64,000 bases of DNA from positions 434,501 through 498,500 of the forward strand of contig VCAZ01000117.1 of NCBI GenBank assembly GCA_005784505.1, read 5' to 3'. Positions 24,841 to 58,932 of the stretch are shown here, in pieces; position 1 is the stretch's first letter; every line of letters starts with the position of its first letter. This DNA is from Bagarius yarrelli (Eukaryota; Chordata; Actinopteri; Siluriformes; Sisoridae). A program made the translations under genes and the position numbers. Below the pieces are notes generated by a model. It ran no database searches. It was given only the letters and a program-made list of their open reading frames with translations, and was not told the origin of the DNA.

Positions 24841-25108
24841 ATTATTAACAGGGGTTAGGGTTTATTAGGCCCAGATTTTTGAAACATTGAGCGGAAGTAA
24901 TTAAAGGAGTGTTGAGTGAGCGAAGAGCAGGAAATAAAAAATAAAAAAACCACCAGAAAACCTTCAATAATACTGTTGGATACCTAAGATTCACTTTACT
25001 GTTACGGTTGTGTAAGAATGAAAACAGAAGTAGAAATGAGGACATGAAATCAGGAACTGAAATTAATACTCAGACTTAACAGATGAAACTGTCAGAAAGC
25101 TTCATCTG

Positions 25109-25164
<56 letters not shown>

Positions 25165-25309
25165 ATGCATGTCAGAGCACTGTAGCTTCCAGTAAGTAGT
25201 TTATAATTAGTCTTCATCAGCAAACACAAACAAATTTAATAAAGCATGTTGTTGTGAGTAAAATGATAGATGGTGTCTCAGATTGTGTTAAATTAGGGAA
25301 AAGTGTTGG
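24841..25309. repeat. Spacer with a (GT)26 microsatellite
   Basis: A pure GT run lies at 25,112-25,163. Nothing else is recognised. Confidence 0.9.
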
Positions 25310-25445
25310 CTCAGTGGTTATGGTCAAGGACTGCTGAACAGAAGATCATGAGTTCAATTCTCAACTTAGCTATACAACCACTGCTTGGGCCCCTGACCAA
25401 GGCCCTTAACTGCTCAGTGAGATAAAAATGTAAATTACTTTGGAT
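25310..25445 (+). mobile_element. SINE family A, diverged partial copy
   Basis: The head-like GTTGGCTCAGTGGTTATGGT is followed by TTGGGCCCCTGACCAAGGCC and CTTAACTGCTCAGTGAGATA. Confidence 0.75.
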
Positions 25446-25744
25446 TGTCCAGATTAATACACTTTTTACTGGATGGATATTTCTAGAACTGCATGGCTAT
25501 TTCATTGAAACAGCACCCCCTTATGGACATAAGCTGGTTATGTTTACATCTGTAAAATGTACATACAGTATGTACAGATTTATTTTTGTGATCTGGGTCT
25601 GTATATAACCCTAACAATGTTAAGAAGTATTCAATATCCTGTGAAAGATATAATATTATAAGCAGGTGGTCTGCGGGTATAAAAAAAGTGTGTGCAGCTG
25701 CCTGAGCAGTAACTTCCTGTAGAGTGATGTTTATTGTTTTGTGT

Positions 25745-25830
25745 CTAGGCTATGCTATGCTAGCTAGATAAACTATGCTATGCTATGCTATGCTATGCTA
25801 TGCTATCTATGCTATATATATATATATATA
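25745..25830. repeat. Second GCTAT array with (TA)n tail
   Basis: GCTATGCTATGC pentamers with GCTAGCTAG are preceded by TTGTTTTGTGTCTAGGC, as in the array at 14,121. A short (TA) run follows. Confidence 0.9.
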
Positions 25831-26074
25831 CATAGATACAGTAAATGCATTCTGAAGAGATAAGACTGGAACTATTTAAACTAAAGATGACATATAGTGT
25901 AAATAAATGTACCTACATATTTATCTAACCTGTAATATATACTGTGCCTCTAGGCGGTGTCCTTCCACTCGTATGGACCCTAACTCTGTAGACTAGTCAG
26001 CTCCATCAGCTCCATGTTCTCTACTGAAATAAGGACAATAAAACTTTCAGTTTAGCAGATTCAGAGAATAACAC

Positions 26075-26760
26075 TAACGGTCTTTCTTTCTTTCTTGTTT
26101 TTATTTGTTCTGTCTGTGTATTATTTTCTACATGGATTATTTATATGTATTTTTTTTAATATTACTTTCCTTGTTCTTTTTCTTTCTTGCCTTTTTTTCT
26201 TGCTTGTTTGCCCCTTCTCTTTCTTCCTTCTTTTCTATCCTATCTCTCGTGTTTCTTCCTTATATTCTTATTTCTTTCTTCCATCCATCCATCCATCCAT
26301 CCATCCACCTACCCATAAACCCATCCATCCATCCACCCATCCTTTCTTCCTTCCATTTATTCTTTCTTTCTTTAATTCCTTTCTTACTTACTTCTTTCCT
26401 TGCCTTCCACCTTCCTTCCTTCTATTCTTTACTTTCTTTCATTCTTCTTTCTTTATTGCTTTCTTTCTTAAATTCATCCATCCATCCATCCATCCACCTA
26501 CCCATAAACCCATCTAGCCATCTATTCATCCTTTCCTCCTTCCATTTATTCTTTTTCTCTTTCTTTAAATCATACTTACTTAGGGCGTACTTACTTTCCT
26601 TGCCTTCCACCTACCTTCCTTCTATTCTTTAACTTTCTTTCTTTCTTCCTTTCTTTCTTTAACTTCATCCATCCATCCATTTATTTATCCATTTATATCA
26701 TTCCATCTATCTATCCATTATTTATTCCATTCCTTCTTTCTTTATCCCATAGTATAATTA
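26075..26760. repeat. CTTT/CCAT-rich region with a 190-bp tandem duplication
   Basis: A pyrimidine-rich block contains two consecutive copies of about 190 bp (about 26,280-26,470 and 26,472-26,662). Each runs CCATCCATCC, CACCTACCCATAAACCCATC, CTTCCATTTATTCTTT, TTGCCTTCCACC. The plus-strand frames here are low-complexity artefacts. Confidence 0.85.
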
Positions 26761-26907
26761 TTAAACTAAATCAATAATAAAAATGTATCTCACCTCTAAT
26801 ATGTAGTGTATTTCTAGGTGATGTCCTTCCACTCACTGTCCTTAACCATTAAAGCTGTAGGCTAGTCAGCTCTGTATGGCAGGAAACATGGCCAGGTGAG
26901 TACAGAC

Positions 26908-27057
26908 TACACCAGGGGTGTCCAAACTCGGTCCTGAAGAGTTTGGACCAACCTGAACCAAATTATTAAGATTTTTCTAGGTTTAGTTGAAAGTTGTTGT
27001 TAGGTGTGTTGTGGCAAGCTGGAACTAAACTCTGCAGGACACCGGACCTGGACTACA
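26908..27057 (+). mobile_element. hAT-like MITE, single copy
   Basis: Starts AGGGGTGTCCAAACTCGGTC and ends with GTTGTGGCAAGCTGGAACTA, AACTCTGCAGGACACCGGAC. Same family as 15,820. Confidence 0.75.
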
Positions 27058-27678
27058 CAATACCCCTCTATAATCCTGTTCATAACACTAAGTAGAGTCC
27101 AACTATCCTTTTTTACTATCGTTTTTAACATATGCATATTTCAATTCTGTAAACCAGATTTGGCTTTATAGAACAAATAAACAGAAATAAAACCGATGGA
27201 ATGCCTGAATAAAAGTCCCCTCTTGTGATTATTAAAGGTCACTGGATTTTTAGCCAAATAGAAATGAGTTAAGGGTTCAAATCCCAAAGTTTCCTTTATC
27301 AGCATGAAAAACCGTGTAAAAAAAAAAAGATTAACAGATAAACATAAGGAGGTGTTTTTATTAAAATAGTCATCGATGTTTCAACGAATTAAATTACAGA
27401 GATACAAAGTGCAGAGTAAGAAAACTAAACAGACATGGACAAAAAATACTTACGAAGAAAAAGACATACGATTGAACATGATTTATACTCTAAAACGTCA
27501 AAGGTAAATAAAATACGTTTTGCTTTTATAGGTATTTTAGACAGTTTATGTCTTATTTAACTGCAGAAATTCAGGTTTCCTACTGACACTGAAACAAATT
27601 AAATCATAAATAATAAATAAAACAAATAACATTTAAATATTAATATAATTAGGAGGTGCTGTACTAAATCAAAATCAG

Positions 27679-27684
27679 TTTATT
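27679..27684 (-). terminator. Candidate poly(A) signal of the kinesin-like gene
   Basis: AATAAA on the minus strand, about 280 bases after the stop codon at 27,963. This is a normal 3'UTR length, but no transcript evidence is available, so it is a candidate only. Confidence 0.35.
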
Positions 27685-27962
27685 TCAACAAATACAAACC
27701 AGAAAACATTTTAATTATTATTTTCCAACCGTTTGATCATTTTTTTGTCCGTTTCTGTTGGTTGGCGTGTGGTATCACCTGATCATTACCATAGAATGTT
27801 ATGTTGAATGTATTGTTCTGTTAGTGGGGAACTGAATAAATAATCAATCTACATTAATAACTAAGAGATCTGATATCTCATCCCTGATATCTTAGAGAAC
27901 AAATCTGATTTAATTAATAAAACATGAACACGTCCTTCCAAAGCAATAAAAACACACCCCCT

Positions 27963-50052
<22,090 letters not shown>

Positions 50053-50636
50053 CTCGCAAGGAATGTGCTGGCGCTCGAAAACGCTTCAGCGATCCTAGAA
50101 AATGAAGGATGTAACAAAGATGCTACGGGTTTGAATATATAAATATTATATAAGTACAGCAAAAATTACATGTAGGTAGGGAATGGCTAACCAGGGCTAC
50201 ACAAAGATAACAGGCAACAAAACACAGACACAAATGTCTTTGGATATAAACCACATTTTACATTCGGCGTAACATTTTTTATTGTTTACTGTTAAAACGC
50301 TATACAAATAAAAAAACTGAATTGAATAAAAAACATATTAAACATAAACAAACACTGTAAAATTCTTATTTTATTGTACCGCACCAGTGACGAAAAATAG
50401 CATGGTAATGTCTAACATTACTGTATAGTGTGTGTTGATCATTTTTTTAAATAAAAAAAAAACACTGCTTTTCTGCTAATACCCAAACTAAGTGCCTTTA
50501 ACTGCTGCACCCTTATAAAATAAAGCACAATGAAAGAAAACAGACCACTGGTATAACTTTAAACAGGGCTCTAGGCATGGGCAGGGGTGGGCTGAGCCCG
50601 CCCAAACATCTCTGTTACAGCTACAGTATATCTGTC

Positions 50637-50926
<290 letters not shown>

Positions 50927-51557
50927 ATCATCCTCTACAAAGGTTTAAAGGTTTACTTAATTTCTCTTTTCTATTAAACATTTACTTAAATATTTAATTA
51001 TGATTTGCCCCAAACTTTACCCCAACTTTAAAAAGATTGTAATGTTGCCTGAATTTGTGTTTATTAGTCCAGTCATTAACTATTCTAAACTCCTTTAACA
51101 TTTTAATAAACATATTTGTGCTGTTTAACATATTTGTGCTTATACTGACTTAATATAATGTCTATTCCATCATTAAATTAGTTGAATTTTACAGTTTTTA
51201 TCTCCTCAACCCCACCCCCAAAAGCTGCCCACCTGGTATATCTGTCTGCCCACCTTTCTATGATTGACAAGAAGCGGGTCTGACTTTAAAGGGTAAAAAA
51301 AACAAAAAAATAAACAACTTTAAAAAAATTACACATAAACCACTTCAATAGCAAGGAAAAGTATAAATTTGAACTTTTATATGAGTTTATTTATTTATTG
51401 TATTAATGATGTAGTTTAGTTATGCAGTGTTTACAGTTATTGTAACCTGTATAAAAGATATAATAACTTAATAAACACAATAAATAGCTTATATCCAAAT
51501 ATTAAATTCAACTAAAACAAAGAGCTTAATTTTAATATTTTCACAAAGTTTGCTTAC

Positions 51558-51850
51558 CCTTAAAAACCTTCAACCACAAATTCATCCAAAGCAGCGATAA
51601 GTAAGTTCTCCACAGACCTTCAGATGTTTTCTGTCGTATTAACCTGAGATTCCTGACAAAAAAAACCCCACCAACACTGAAAGAATCTTTCGTTCGGATG
51701 GAGTTTTACAGTTTACCGAGTCAAACTGATCGCAAATGGGGGGAAACACACTAAAAAACTGCACCAGCGGCGGTCGCGCGCATCTCCAGCGGTCAGAGTC
51801 AATTCGCAGCGCTATAGCGCAAAATAGTTCGTGGCGTAAACCTGTTATAG
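51558..51850 (-). promoter_or_regulatory. Probable non-coding first exon and CpG promoter of the kinesin-like gene
   Basis: 51,760-51,840 is CpG-rich (GCGGCGGTCGCGCGCATCTC on the plus strand). On the minus strand a strong donor (TTTTTAAGG then GTAAGC) lies at 51,558, and the next acceptor is the one before the start codon at 50,095. Two octamer-like sites, ATTAGCAT (51,955-51,962) and ATGCAAAA (51,973-51,980), lie just upstream. No TATA box is clear. Confidence 0.5.
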
Positions 51851-52259
51851 CGGGTTATAAGAGGGAGAAAAGAAACCTTAACGTGTAAAAAAGGGAGGAA
51901 AAAGTCAAACAATGGCAAAATGATGCAACTGACGGCTTGGAAACCATGAAGCTCATTAGCATATTAATGAATATGCAAAAAAAATAAACGGTGTGACTTT
52001 ATAGGTTAATACAATTAATATACCCGTTATTATAAATACAGTCATATGATTGGCCCATCTACCTAAGCAGAAAAAGTAAGAGAGAAAAACTGTATTACAC
52101 ATACATACATTATTTTTTTTTTTACATTTCAACATTTTCTTGTTAAAATGTATTTCTACTCACTAACATATTATGGAATACTAACATATCCCATAATATT
52201 TTGCTCCAGTATATCTGATTAAAGACACATTATCAGTTAGTGCCTGCTAATATTATGAA

Positions 52260-52720
52260 CAGCAGCTACGCTTATTTCTCTCCACCTGTTTCCTGAGGTA
52301 TCCAGAGATTGTGCCAGCACTAGTAGACCTTCAGGGAGAAGATGCCAACCCTGTGAGTATCCTGAGGGACCAGTGACCAGATTTCTGTCCCTTTCCTTGA
52401 TTTCAAGGAGTTTTCGAGGATGGACTGGGACTCACTCTGCTCCACTGTCCCCAAGGCTACAATTTGCATTACATTTCATTATTACAATTTGTTGTAATTA
52501 ACAATAACATGTGGCATCACCCAGATGAGGACGGGTTCCCTGTTGAGTCTGGTTCCTCTCAAGGTTTCTTCTTTCTTGTATCTCAGGGGTTTTTTTCCTC
52601 GCTACAGTCGCCCCCGGCTTGCTCATTAGGGACAAACCTGGACTTTTCACTGTTACTGCATTCTGTGTAAAGCTAACCCTAACCCTAACTAAGTTAGACA
52701 TTGTGAGGAGAGTTCGGCTA
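52260..52720 (+). mobile_element. LINE-like 3' end, partial
   Basis: 52,525-52,680 matches 20,163-20,300 (CCCTGTTGAGTCTGGTTCCT, CGCCCCCGGCTTGCTCATTA). It lacks the AATTGAATTGAA end, which is replaced by CTAACCCTAACCCTAACTAA. Confidence 0.7.
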
Positions 52721-52854
52721 ACCCCCGAAGATAACTAGTTTGTCTCAGCCCGGGACAGAGTTTGTTCACCACTCCCAGACCAGCTCCTGTTAGCGGTAAC
52801 ACTGACTTACAGCCTTTAAATGTATTATATATCTTTTATTCATTTTTTAATGTT

Positions 52855-53165
52855 TTTGTGATGTTATATTAATATTACGAGAAATAAATATTGATTCTGA
52901 ACTGCTCCAGATGTTGTATGTGGAAAAGTTGTTGTTATAGTTTAGAGGTTTGGAGTCTTAACAGGGTTTCCTGGTTTAATTAAAATGGTTTTTATCCGCA
53001 TTATGTGAAATGTCTCTCTGTAATTCCACGTCGTGTTATATTGTGTTTTTGTATAGTATTGATGATGGCTATACTTACGACATGATAGTGGTGGTATTAA
53101 GAGGTGTATCAGTCGGGTAAATTCCCACTAAAGGCCCAGGTACCAAATGCACCGCCCGCCACTGG
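52855..53165 (+). mobile_element. Unclassified repeat, uninterrupted copy
   Basis: Continuous version of the repeat split at 28,215-28,880. A third, partial copy is at 56,820-57,000 and shares CACTAAAGGCCCAGGTACCA. AGTTAGACAT..T.AGGAGAGTTCGG precedes both this and the 56.8-kb copy. Confidence 0.8.
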
Positions 53166-53409
53166 TCAAATGTATATTAATATGTTTATGACCATCACAC
53201 TAATATTCAAATGTTGTCCTCTGATACAGTGTACTAGATTGTAAAAACTGTTTTAAGGTGCAAAACTAGACTATAATTTTTTTTAGAATCAAGGATTTAT
53301 ATTTGCCAAAAAATGGGAACATTTAAGTTCAGGACCCTTTAAAAGAGCAAACTATTTACCAAAAGAACTTTTTTTCAGTGTTATTGCATTTGAGGCATAA
53401 TAATAACCT

Positions 53410-53672
53410 TATCATTATGCATCTTTGCACAATCTATAACTATCTATTGTTACACCTCTATATTCCATCCATATACCTCTGTACATTATTTACCCCCACC
53501 TCTGTAATTATCAACCCCATACCTTATTTATTACACTGATATTTATTGTAAATAAGCCACTTATGCACTTCTGGTTAGATGCTAACTGCATTTCATTGGA
53601 TCTGTACACGTACCTTGCACAATGACAATACAGTTGAATCTAATCTAATCTAATCTAATCTAATCTAACTGC
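53410..53672 (+). mobile_element. LINE-like 3' tail with (CTAAT)n
   Basis: TATGCATCTTTGCACAATCT, CACTTCTGGTTAGATGCTAA, CTTGCACAATGACAATACAG, then (CTAAT) repeats. Pentamer tails like this are typical of fish L2/CR1-type LINEs. Related copies: 30,300-30,600, 32,510-32,590 and the minisatellite at 7,040. Confidence 0.8.
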
Positions 53673-55010
53673 ATAATAACCGCATAATAACATAATAACT
53701 GTAGTAATGTGTTTAAAAACTGTTCCAGAGACAAATGAAAGCCCTGTCAGTGACGCAACAGCCACGTTCCTCAAGGTTTGCCTACTAATTGTTAATATTT
53801 CAATAGAACCTTTCGGTTATCCCTTTTTTTTATTAGTAACAATACAGTATTTTTACTCAATCTACCTAATTACTGATGTACTGATTAAACTACTAGTTTA
53901 GTTTATTTAATCCTTGCATTGTCTTGTTTTTTCCTCTATTAAACGAAAAAAAATATTACACAATTCCAAGTCTCACCATATCAATTGCAAATTGCAAGGA
54001 CATATAATTAAAATTAAACCATATTTCTAATATAAAGACATCTTAAACTGGTCAAATTTAACCAGAATGACAGGTTAGCTTTATTCCTACACAGTGATAC
54101 CATGAAATGCTTTTATTCTTCCTACAGATTTGTCCATGTTTTGTTTAGTTGATGACTTTACTGAATCTTTACCCTGTGTTAGACGTCTTCTATACACTAG
54201 GAGGGTCTGTAAGTTGCCTAAGTGTCACACTGGAATCCCTTCTTTAGGCGACTGGTTGGTTTTCTCCCCATTTATTGTCTTTTTTACAACGTGCTCCGGA
54301 AAAGAATGTGCATCATCAGACAGGGACATTTCAGCTTTCTGGACCCCCGTATGGAGCTAAAACATAAATTAAACATAACAAGGGAACAAACAAGTAGCTG
54401 TTATAGGTGAAAAATAAATAAAAAAAATATAAGTAAACAATTAAAAAGCAGAGATGTCCAATAAAGATTTATGTAGCAGGCAAAGAAAAGGTATAGAAGG
54501 CAAGGTGAAGAAAAAAAAATGTTAAAAGAAAGAAAGGATTGCGGAAGGAGAAAGCTGCTTGAACGATAGCGGTATTAGTTATATAGACAGACTATTATGT
54601 AGAGATTAAGAACGAGAGAAAAAGAAAAGGACTGAGACTGAGAGTGTAGTTTAATGAGTCGTAAGAGTTATAGAGGGAAAGAGAGAAACGTAAAGCTGCT
54701 GTCATCTCCATCTGTCTCTCAGTAAATAGTACGCATTCCTTACCTCCATGTGTATCTCTGCTGGATAAACACGAATTCTGGACAATTACCTCGGCACACA
54801 TCCAGCTATACTAAATGTGTTTATAGAAAAGAACGTGTTGTGTTATTTAATGGTATGTTACATTATTTGTCCAAGATACAAATACCTGGTAGCAAGCAAG
54901 AGCAAGAGCAGGTGGAAGTAGAAGTGGTAGCTCAGCCTGCCTCTATCCACCGATCTATCTATCCATCCATGTTAAACAATACAGGAATGTTAGTGTGAGT
55001 AATAAATAAA
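53673..55010. other. No gene recognised
   Basis: Several 60-80 codon frames on both strands overlap and lack domains or splice support. Nothing is required here by either annotated gene. Confidence 0.5.
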
Positions 55011-55014
55011 GAAG

Positions 55015-55375
55015 TGGGGAAGTGGTAGCATAGTAATTCATGTGTTGAACTGCTAATTGGAAGATCAGGGTTTAATTCCCAACACCACCAAACTGGTACC
55101 CTGAACAAGGCCCTAAACTTCCAATTGTTGAGTTTTATAAAAGAGATAAATGTTAGTTGCCCCGGATAAGGCCGTCTGCCAAATCCTGTAAATGTAAATG
55201 TAAAAAGCTTCTAGGGAGGGGCGACACTAAGGAGGGGCTAAATTCAGGACAATGCTAAGAGCCCACACACTTTCAGGACCCCCAGAGATGTGTTTCATTA
55301 GCAGTAACAATACTAAGCATTCATTAAATAGAAATTGTTTCATAAGGGCCCAAAATTGCTAGTGGCACCCCTGCT
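55015..55375. mobile_element. SINE family A followed by dispersed repeat copy 2
   Basis: 55,015-55,205 is a forward SINE (GGGAAGTGGTAGCATAGTAA to TGCCAAATCCTGTAAATGTA). 55,240-55,375 matches the dispersed repeat at 4,926-5,070. Confidence 0.8.
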
Positions 55376-55435
55376 TAGGTGTTAAATGGTGTACAGTGGT
55401 AACTGTACCCCCGGGTTCAGTTTTAGCCTTAGATG

Positions 55436-55437
<2 letters not shown>

Positions 55438-55471
<34 letters not shown>
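55438..55471. repeat. CA microsatellite
   Basis: About 16 CA units. Confidence 0.96.
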
Positions 55472-55475
<4 letters not shown>

Positions 55476-56815
55476 GGACCAATGGCTGAATGTATAAACC
55501 ACGCTTTGCTTAAACACTTCAGGAGGTTAAAGGTCGGCCCTTAGTGCTTATTGTAGGCAAATTGCACTTGTTTAACATCGTTTAAGACAAACATTATCCA
55601 ACTAAATATTCGTGCTGCTGAGACGTGATTGGTCAGACTTCAATACCAAAATAGCAGCTGTAGCATGTAGAAACGTCTTTATGGCGGAGTGGGACGTCCT
55701 TGGTCACCCTGGTGATGTATTATTAACTGGAGCGGGTCACAGGAAAGGGTCCGACAGGTCCAGGGTGGAAATGGGGTCTGGATCACTGGCAGCTCCGTTG
55801 TGGCATATGAAGCTCAACAGTGAAGGGGGGGGGGGGCAAAAAAGAAGGAAACAGTTAAATGAGCTCTAAGGTTTCCAGAGCTTTTGGCGTCGGTGGGGGT
55901 TTACACAAGCTTTAGTGTGTGAGTACTAATAAGAGTTGGTTATTAGCATGAGAGATACTTACAAACGTCTGAGCTCACCAAAATCCTCAGCATCTTCATA
56001 AATCCACACCGTCAGACATTATCAACTAAATACATAAGCACTGCATCTCTGGGGTGGGGTTTTTATGGTAAGCTCTGGGGTGGGGTTTCCATGGTAATGC
56101 TTCTTCCCCATATTGGGTTAGTTCTGGTCTAGATGATGCTAATTCATAAATTTGTGCAAGGTTTTTACTATTAATAAAAGAAAGACGTGTAAAAGCAGGC
56201 TGTACTTTTTATGTAGTGGAGAAATTATTAGCGTCACATGGGATTAGATGGATAGAAGCAGTGTTGTGCAGTGCGGGTCAGTAAGTCCTTCTCTGCCCCC
56301 TGAGCACTATCAGAAGCACTGACCTACATTTACAACCTAAATTCTAATATTAGTTCCATTAAATTGTATTAATTTATTCCCAACAGTTTATTCTCTCCAT
56401 TTCGTAGCGTTTCTCTTGCTGCGCTGCTTCCAGTACGTGTATGTGGATGTTAGATTTTTTTTGTCCAATCAGATTTCAGTTTCTATGTGCTGCCATGTTA
56501 ATCTAATCTGCCCAAAGCCTTCAGAATCAGTAGCGCTGTCCATGGAACTTATAATAATATTAGCAGAGGCAGATTGATAATTGGTTGAAGACTTTTTCTA
56601 TAACCAATTAGATTTCAAGTTTGCCTTGACAGGGCCAGCTAGCTGGCCTATAATGACTTCAGCATTTTTCCGTCCTCTGACTGGTCAATCAGAGTAAAAA
56701 TGTTACAGCCAAGTTGGTCTAGCGAAACGCGTCTGTACAGTTGAAATAGAATTTTTACGCTCACAATGGCTGACGGAGGAGAAGAAATTAACTTGGTCTC
56801 ACACAAACCAGACTT
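55472..56815. other. No gene recognised
   Basis: An 85-codon plus-strand frame (55,612-55,869) ends in a G-run and lacks a family. A short direct repeat (TCTGGGGTGGGGTTT) occurs at about 56,047 and 56,075. Confidence 0.5.
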
Positions 56816-56819
56816 TTCC

Positions 56820-57000
56820 CGAAAAGTTAGACATCGTAAGGAGAGTTCGGTTCTCTGTCTGTAATTCCACACCGTGTTATATGGTGTTTTTTGTATAGTA
56901 TTAATGGTTTTCTATAATTGTGACATGACAGTGGTGGGATTAAGACGTGGATAAATCCACACTAAAGGCCCAGGTACCAAATTCACCCCCCACCACTGGA
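56820..57000 (+). mobile_element. Unclassified repeat, partial copy 3
   Basis: Matches the right half of 52,855-53,165 (TCTGTAATTCCACACCGTGT, GGCCCAGGTACCAAATTCAC). Confidence 0.75.
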
Positions 57001-57479
57001 TAGAAGCACAACCTACAGTACACTTGCTATTTACAACATAATCTAGGAAAATAAGGGGGGAAAAAAAAAATGTCTTCCACCCATCACAATCTTTGAGTTA
57101 AGATCTGGCAACCCTGCTTCTGTAGACTGCACTGCATTTATATATTAAGTTTAAGTTGAATATTATCTCTGAAACTACAATTTTAAATTTTAACAGAGCT
57201 TTGCTTCACACCTTAGCATCAAAAACAAAGCAGCAAGCCAGGAAAAAAAATGATTATAAAAATTCTTTTGACTTTAATCAAATCAAAAAAAATAAAATAA
57301 AATAATAATAATAAAATAAAAAAATAATTCACATCAAACGCAACACTTAAAGAAGGGGAAGTCGCCACTACGGACAGAATCCGAAACATTCTTTTTCCTA
57401 CTCAGAACGTCAGAATTATTTATTTATACCGAAGTTTAAAATGAACAAAAAAGAAGAAATAAAAAGAAAATGTAAACTG

Positions 57480-58470
57480 TTTTTTATTTCTTTATTTGCT
57501 CTACGTAGTGACTTTGAGCACTACAGCATGGTAAACAAGGTAAATTAGTACAAAAACAAAACCTCCATAACTGTCTCTGAATGAGTTAACATGAGAGCAG
57601 GTATAAAGACGTAGCCTACAATAAACCCATAAATAATTCAACCACTTTTGTTTTTTTTTGTTTTTAATATTTTTTTTTGTTTAAACTTCGATTTAATGAA
57701 AGCTCGCAAAAGGAGCCACCGTCCTCATTGAGGAAAACAAAAGAAAACCTGATGTCGGCTGAGCGACAGCACACACCACACACACACACACACGCACACA
57801 CACACACGCACACGCAACTGTGCGCACGCATTCACTCGCACATACAATCAAAAAACACTAACAGGAAGAAACATCCAAGTGTTCCCATGATAATAAAGCT
57901 GCTATTCCAGAGCGATGATGCGTCTGTTCCAATATAAAGCCACCGGACAGCGAGAATGCTAACCAGCTCTAACCAGGAAGCTCGCGCTGCCGACACCGAG
58001 CAGCGTCCAACAGACCTTCATCGAATTCGTCCGTGAATTTCGACATTCTTTTGCAGACAGCACAAAACCTCACAGCTTGTTCCTTTATTCACTTAAACGC
58101 ACAAACATGGAGTGATGAGGAACCTTAGGCCACGTCTAGACAGAGAATCTAACCGTTTACGTTGAATTCTAACCATTGAGTCTGATTTGTACAGATTCTA
58201 GAACTCGTAATTTAATAAATCTGCTCTGTTTAATCACCCAAGCTGTACCTGGTACTATATTTTAAATAGGAAAAGGTGATTTAGGTTGATTGACACACAC
58301 ACTCTAAACTCTTGCTTTAGTCATATAAAGCGATCTCAAAACACTATAAGATTCCTCATCACTGCTTCAGCATGTGACTTACTGCAAAACGAAGACGAAG
58401 AAAAACTGCACTCCAAATTTTATATACATAATATATAAACTAATACATGGTTTGTAAGCGGAGGAGAAAG

Positions 58471-58512
<42 letters not shown>

Positions 58513-58785
58513 TTAAAACTCCATGCGGCATTGAGGTTAACTGACCGAACATAATCTTGAGTTAATTAAGTAGAGGCATCACACACACACGAAAAAAATA
58601 TGAGTGACCATATAAAACGCAGGTTATGTAAAAAGGGCCACTGGGTGACTGGATCATTTTACAGATTGGCATTGATTTGGTCAAAAGACAGCCAAGTGCA
58701 GATTTCACCTCCGAAGAGGAGGAACAGACTCCCGGACACAATCAACCCTTAAACACACACACGCACACACGCAACGTGTCTATGT
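57480..58785 (-). other. XPO1: Likely 3'UTR of XPO1
   Basis: The region after the XPO1 stop contains a short CA run (57,777-57,812), a GA-rich run (58,473-58,513) and, on the minus strand, AATAAA at 57,496-57,491. That signal would give a 3'UTR of about 1.3 kb. The extent is inferred, as no transcript data are available. Confidence 0.45.
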
Positions 58786-58932
58786 TCAGTCACACATCTC
58801 CTCAGGGATCTCATGAGGGTTGAGGATTCCAGGGACAGACATCTGTAACTTGTGCTTCTCCTCCTGGGCCTGGCGCAGGGATGCTTCACGTTCCTCAAGA
58901 AACAAATCTGTAGTGTCCTCACCTGCAAACTC
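58786..58932 (-). CDS. XPO1: XPO1 terminal coding exon
   Basis: Acceptor TTGTCCTTCAG; 147 nt including the stop TGA at 58,788-58,786. Encodes EFAGEDTTDLFLEEREASLR, then QAQEEKHKLQMSVPGILNPH, then EIPEEMCD. The ending is diagnostic of XPO1. Confidence 0.98.
   Translation of the reverse strand, partial: EFAGEDTTDLFLEEREASLRQAQEEKHKLQMSVPGILNPHEIPEEMCD

Noticed and set aside
26095..26632. 140- and 175-codon Phe/Ser/Leu-rich frames
   Set aside because: Low-complexity CTTT and CCAT sequence, two frames of the same DNA, explained by a tandem duplication.
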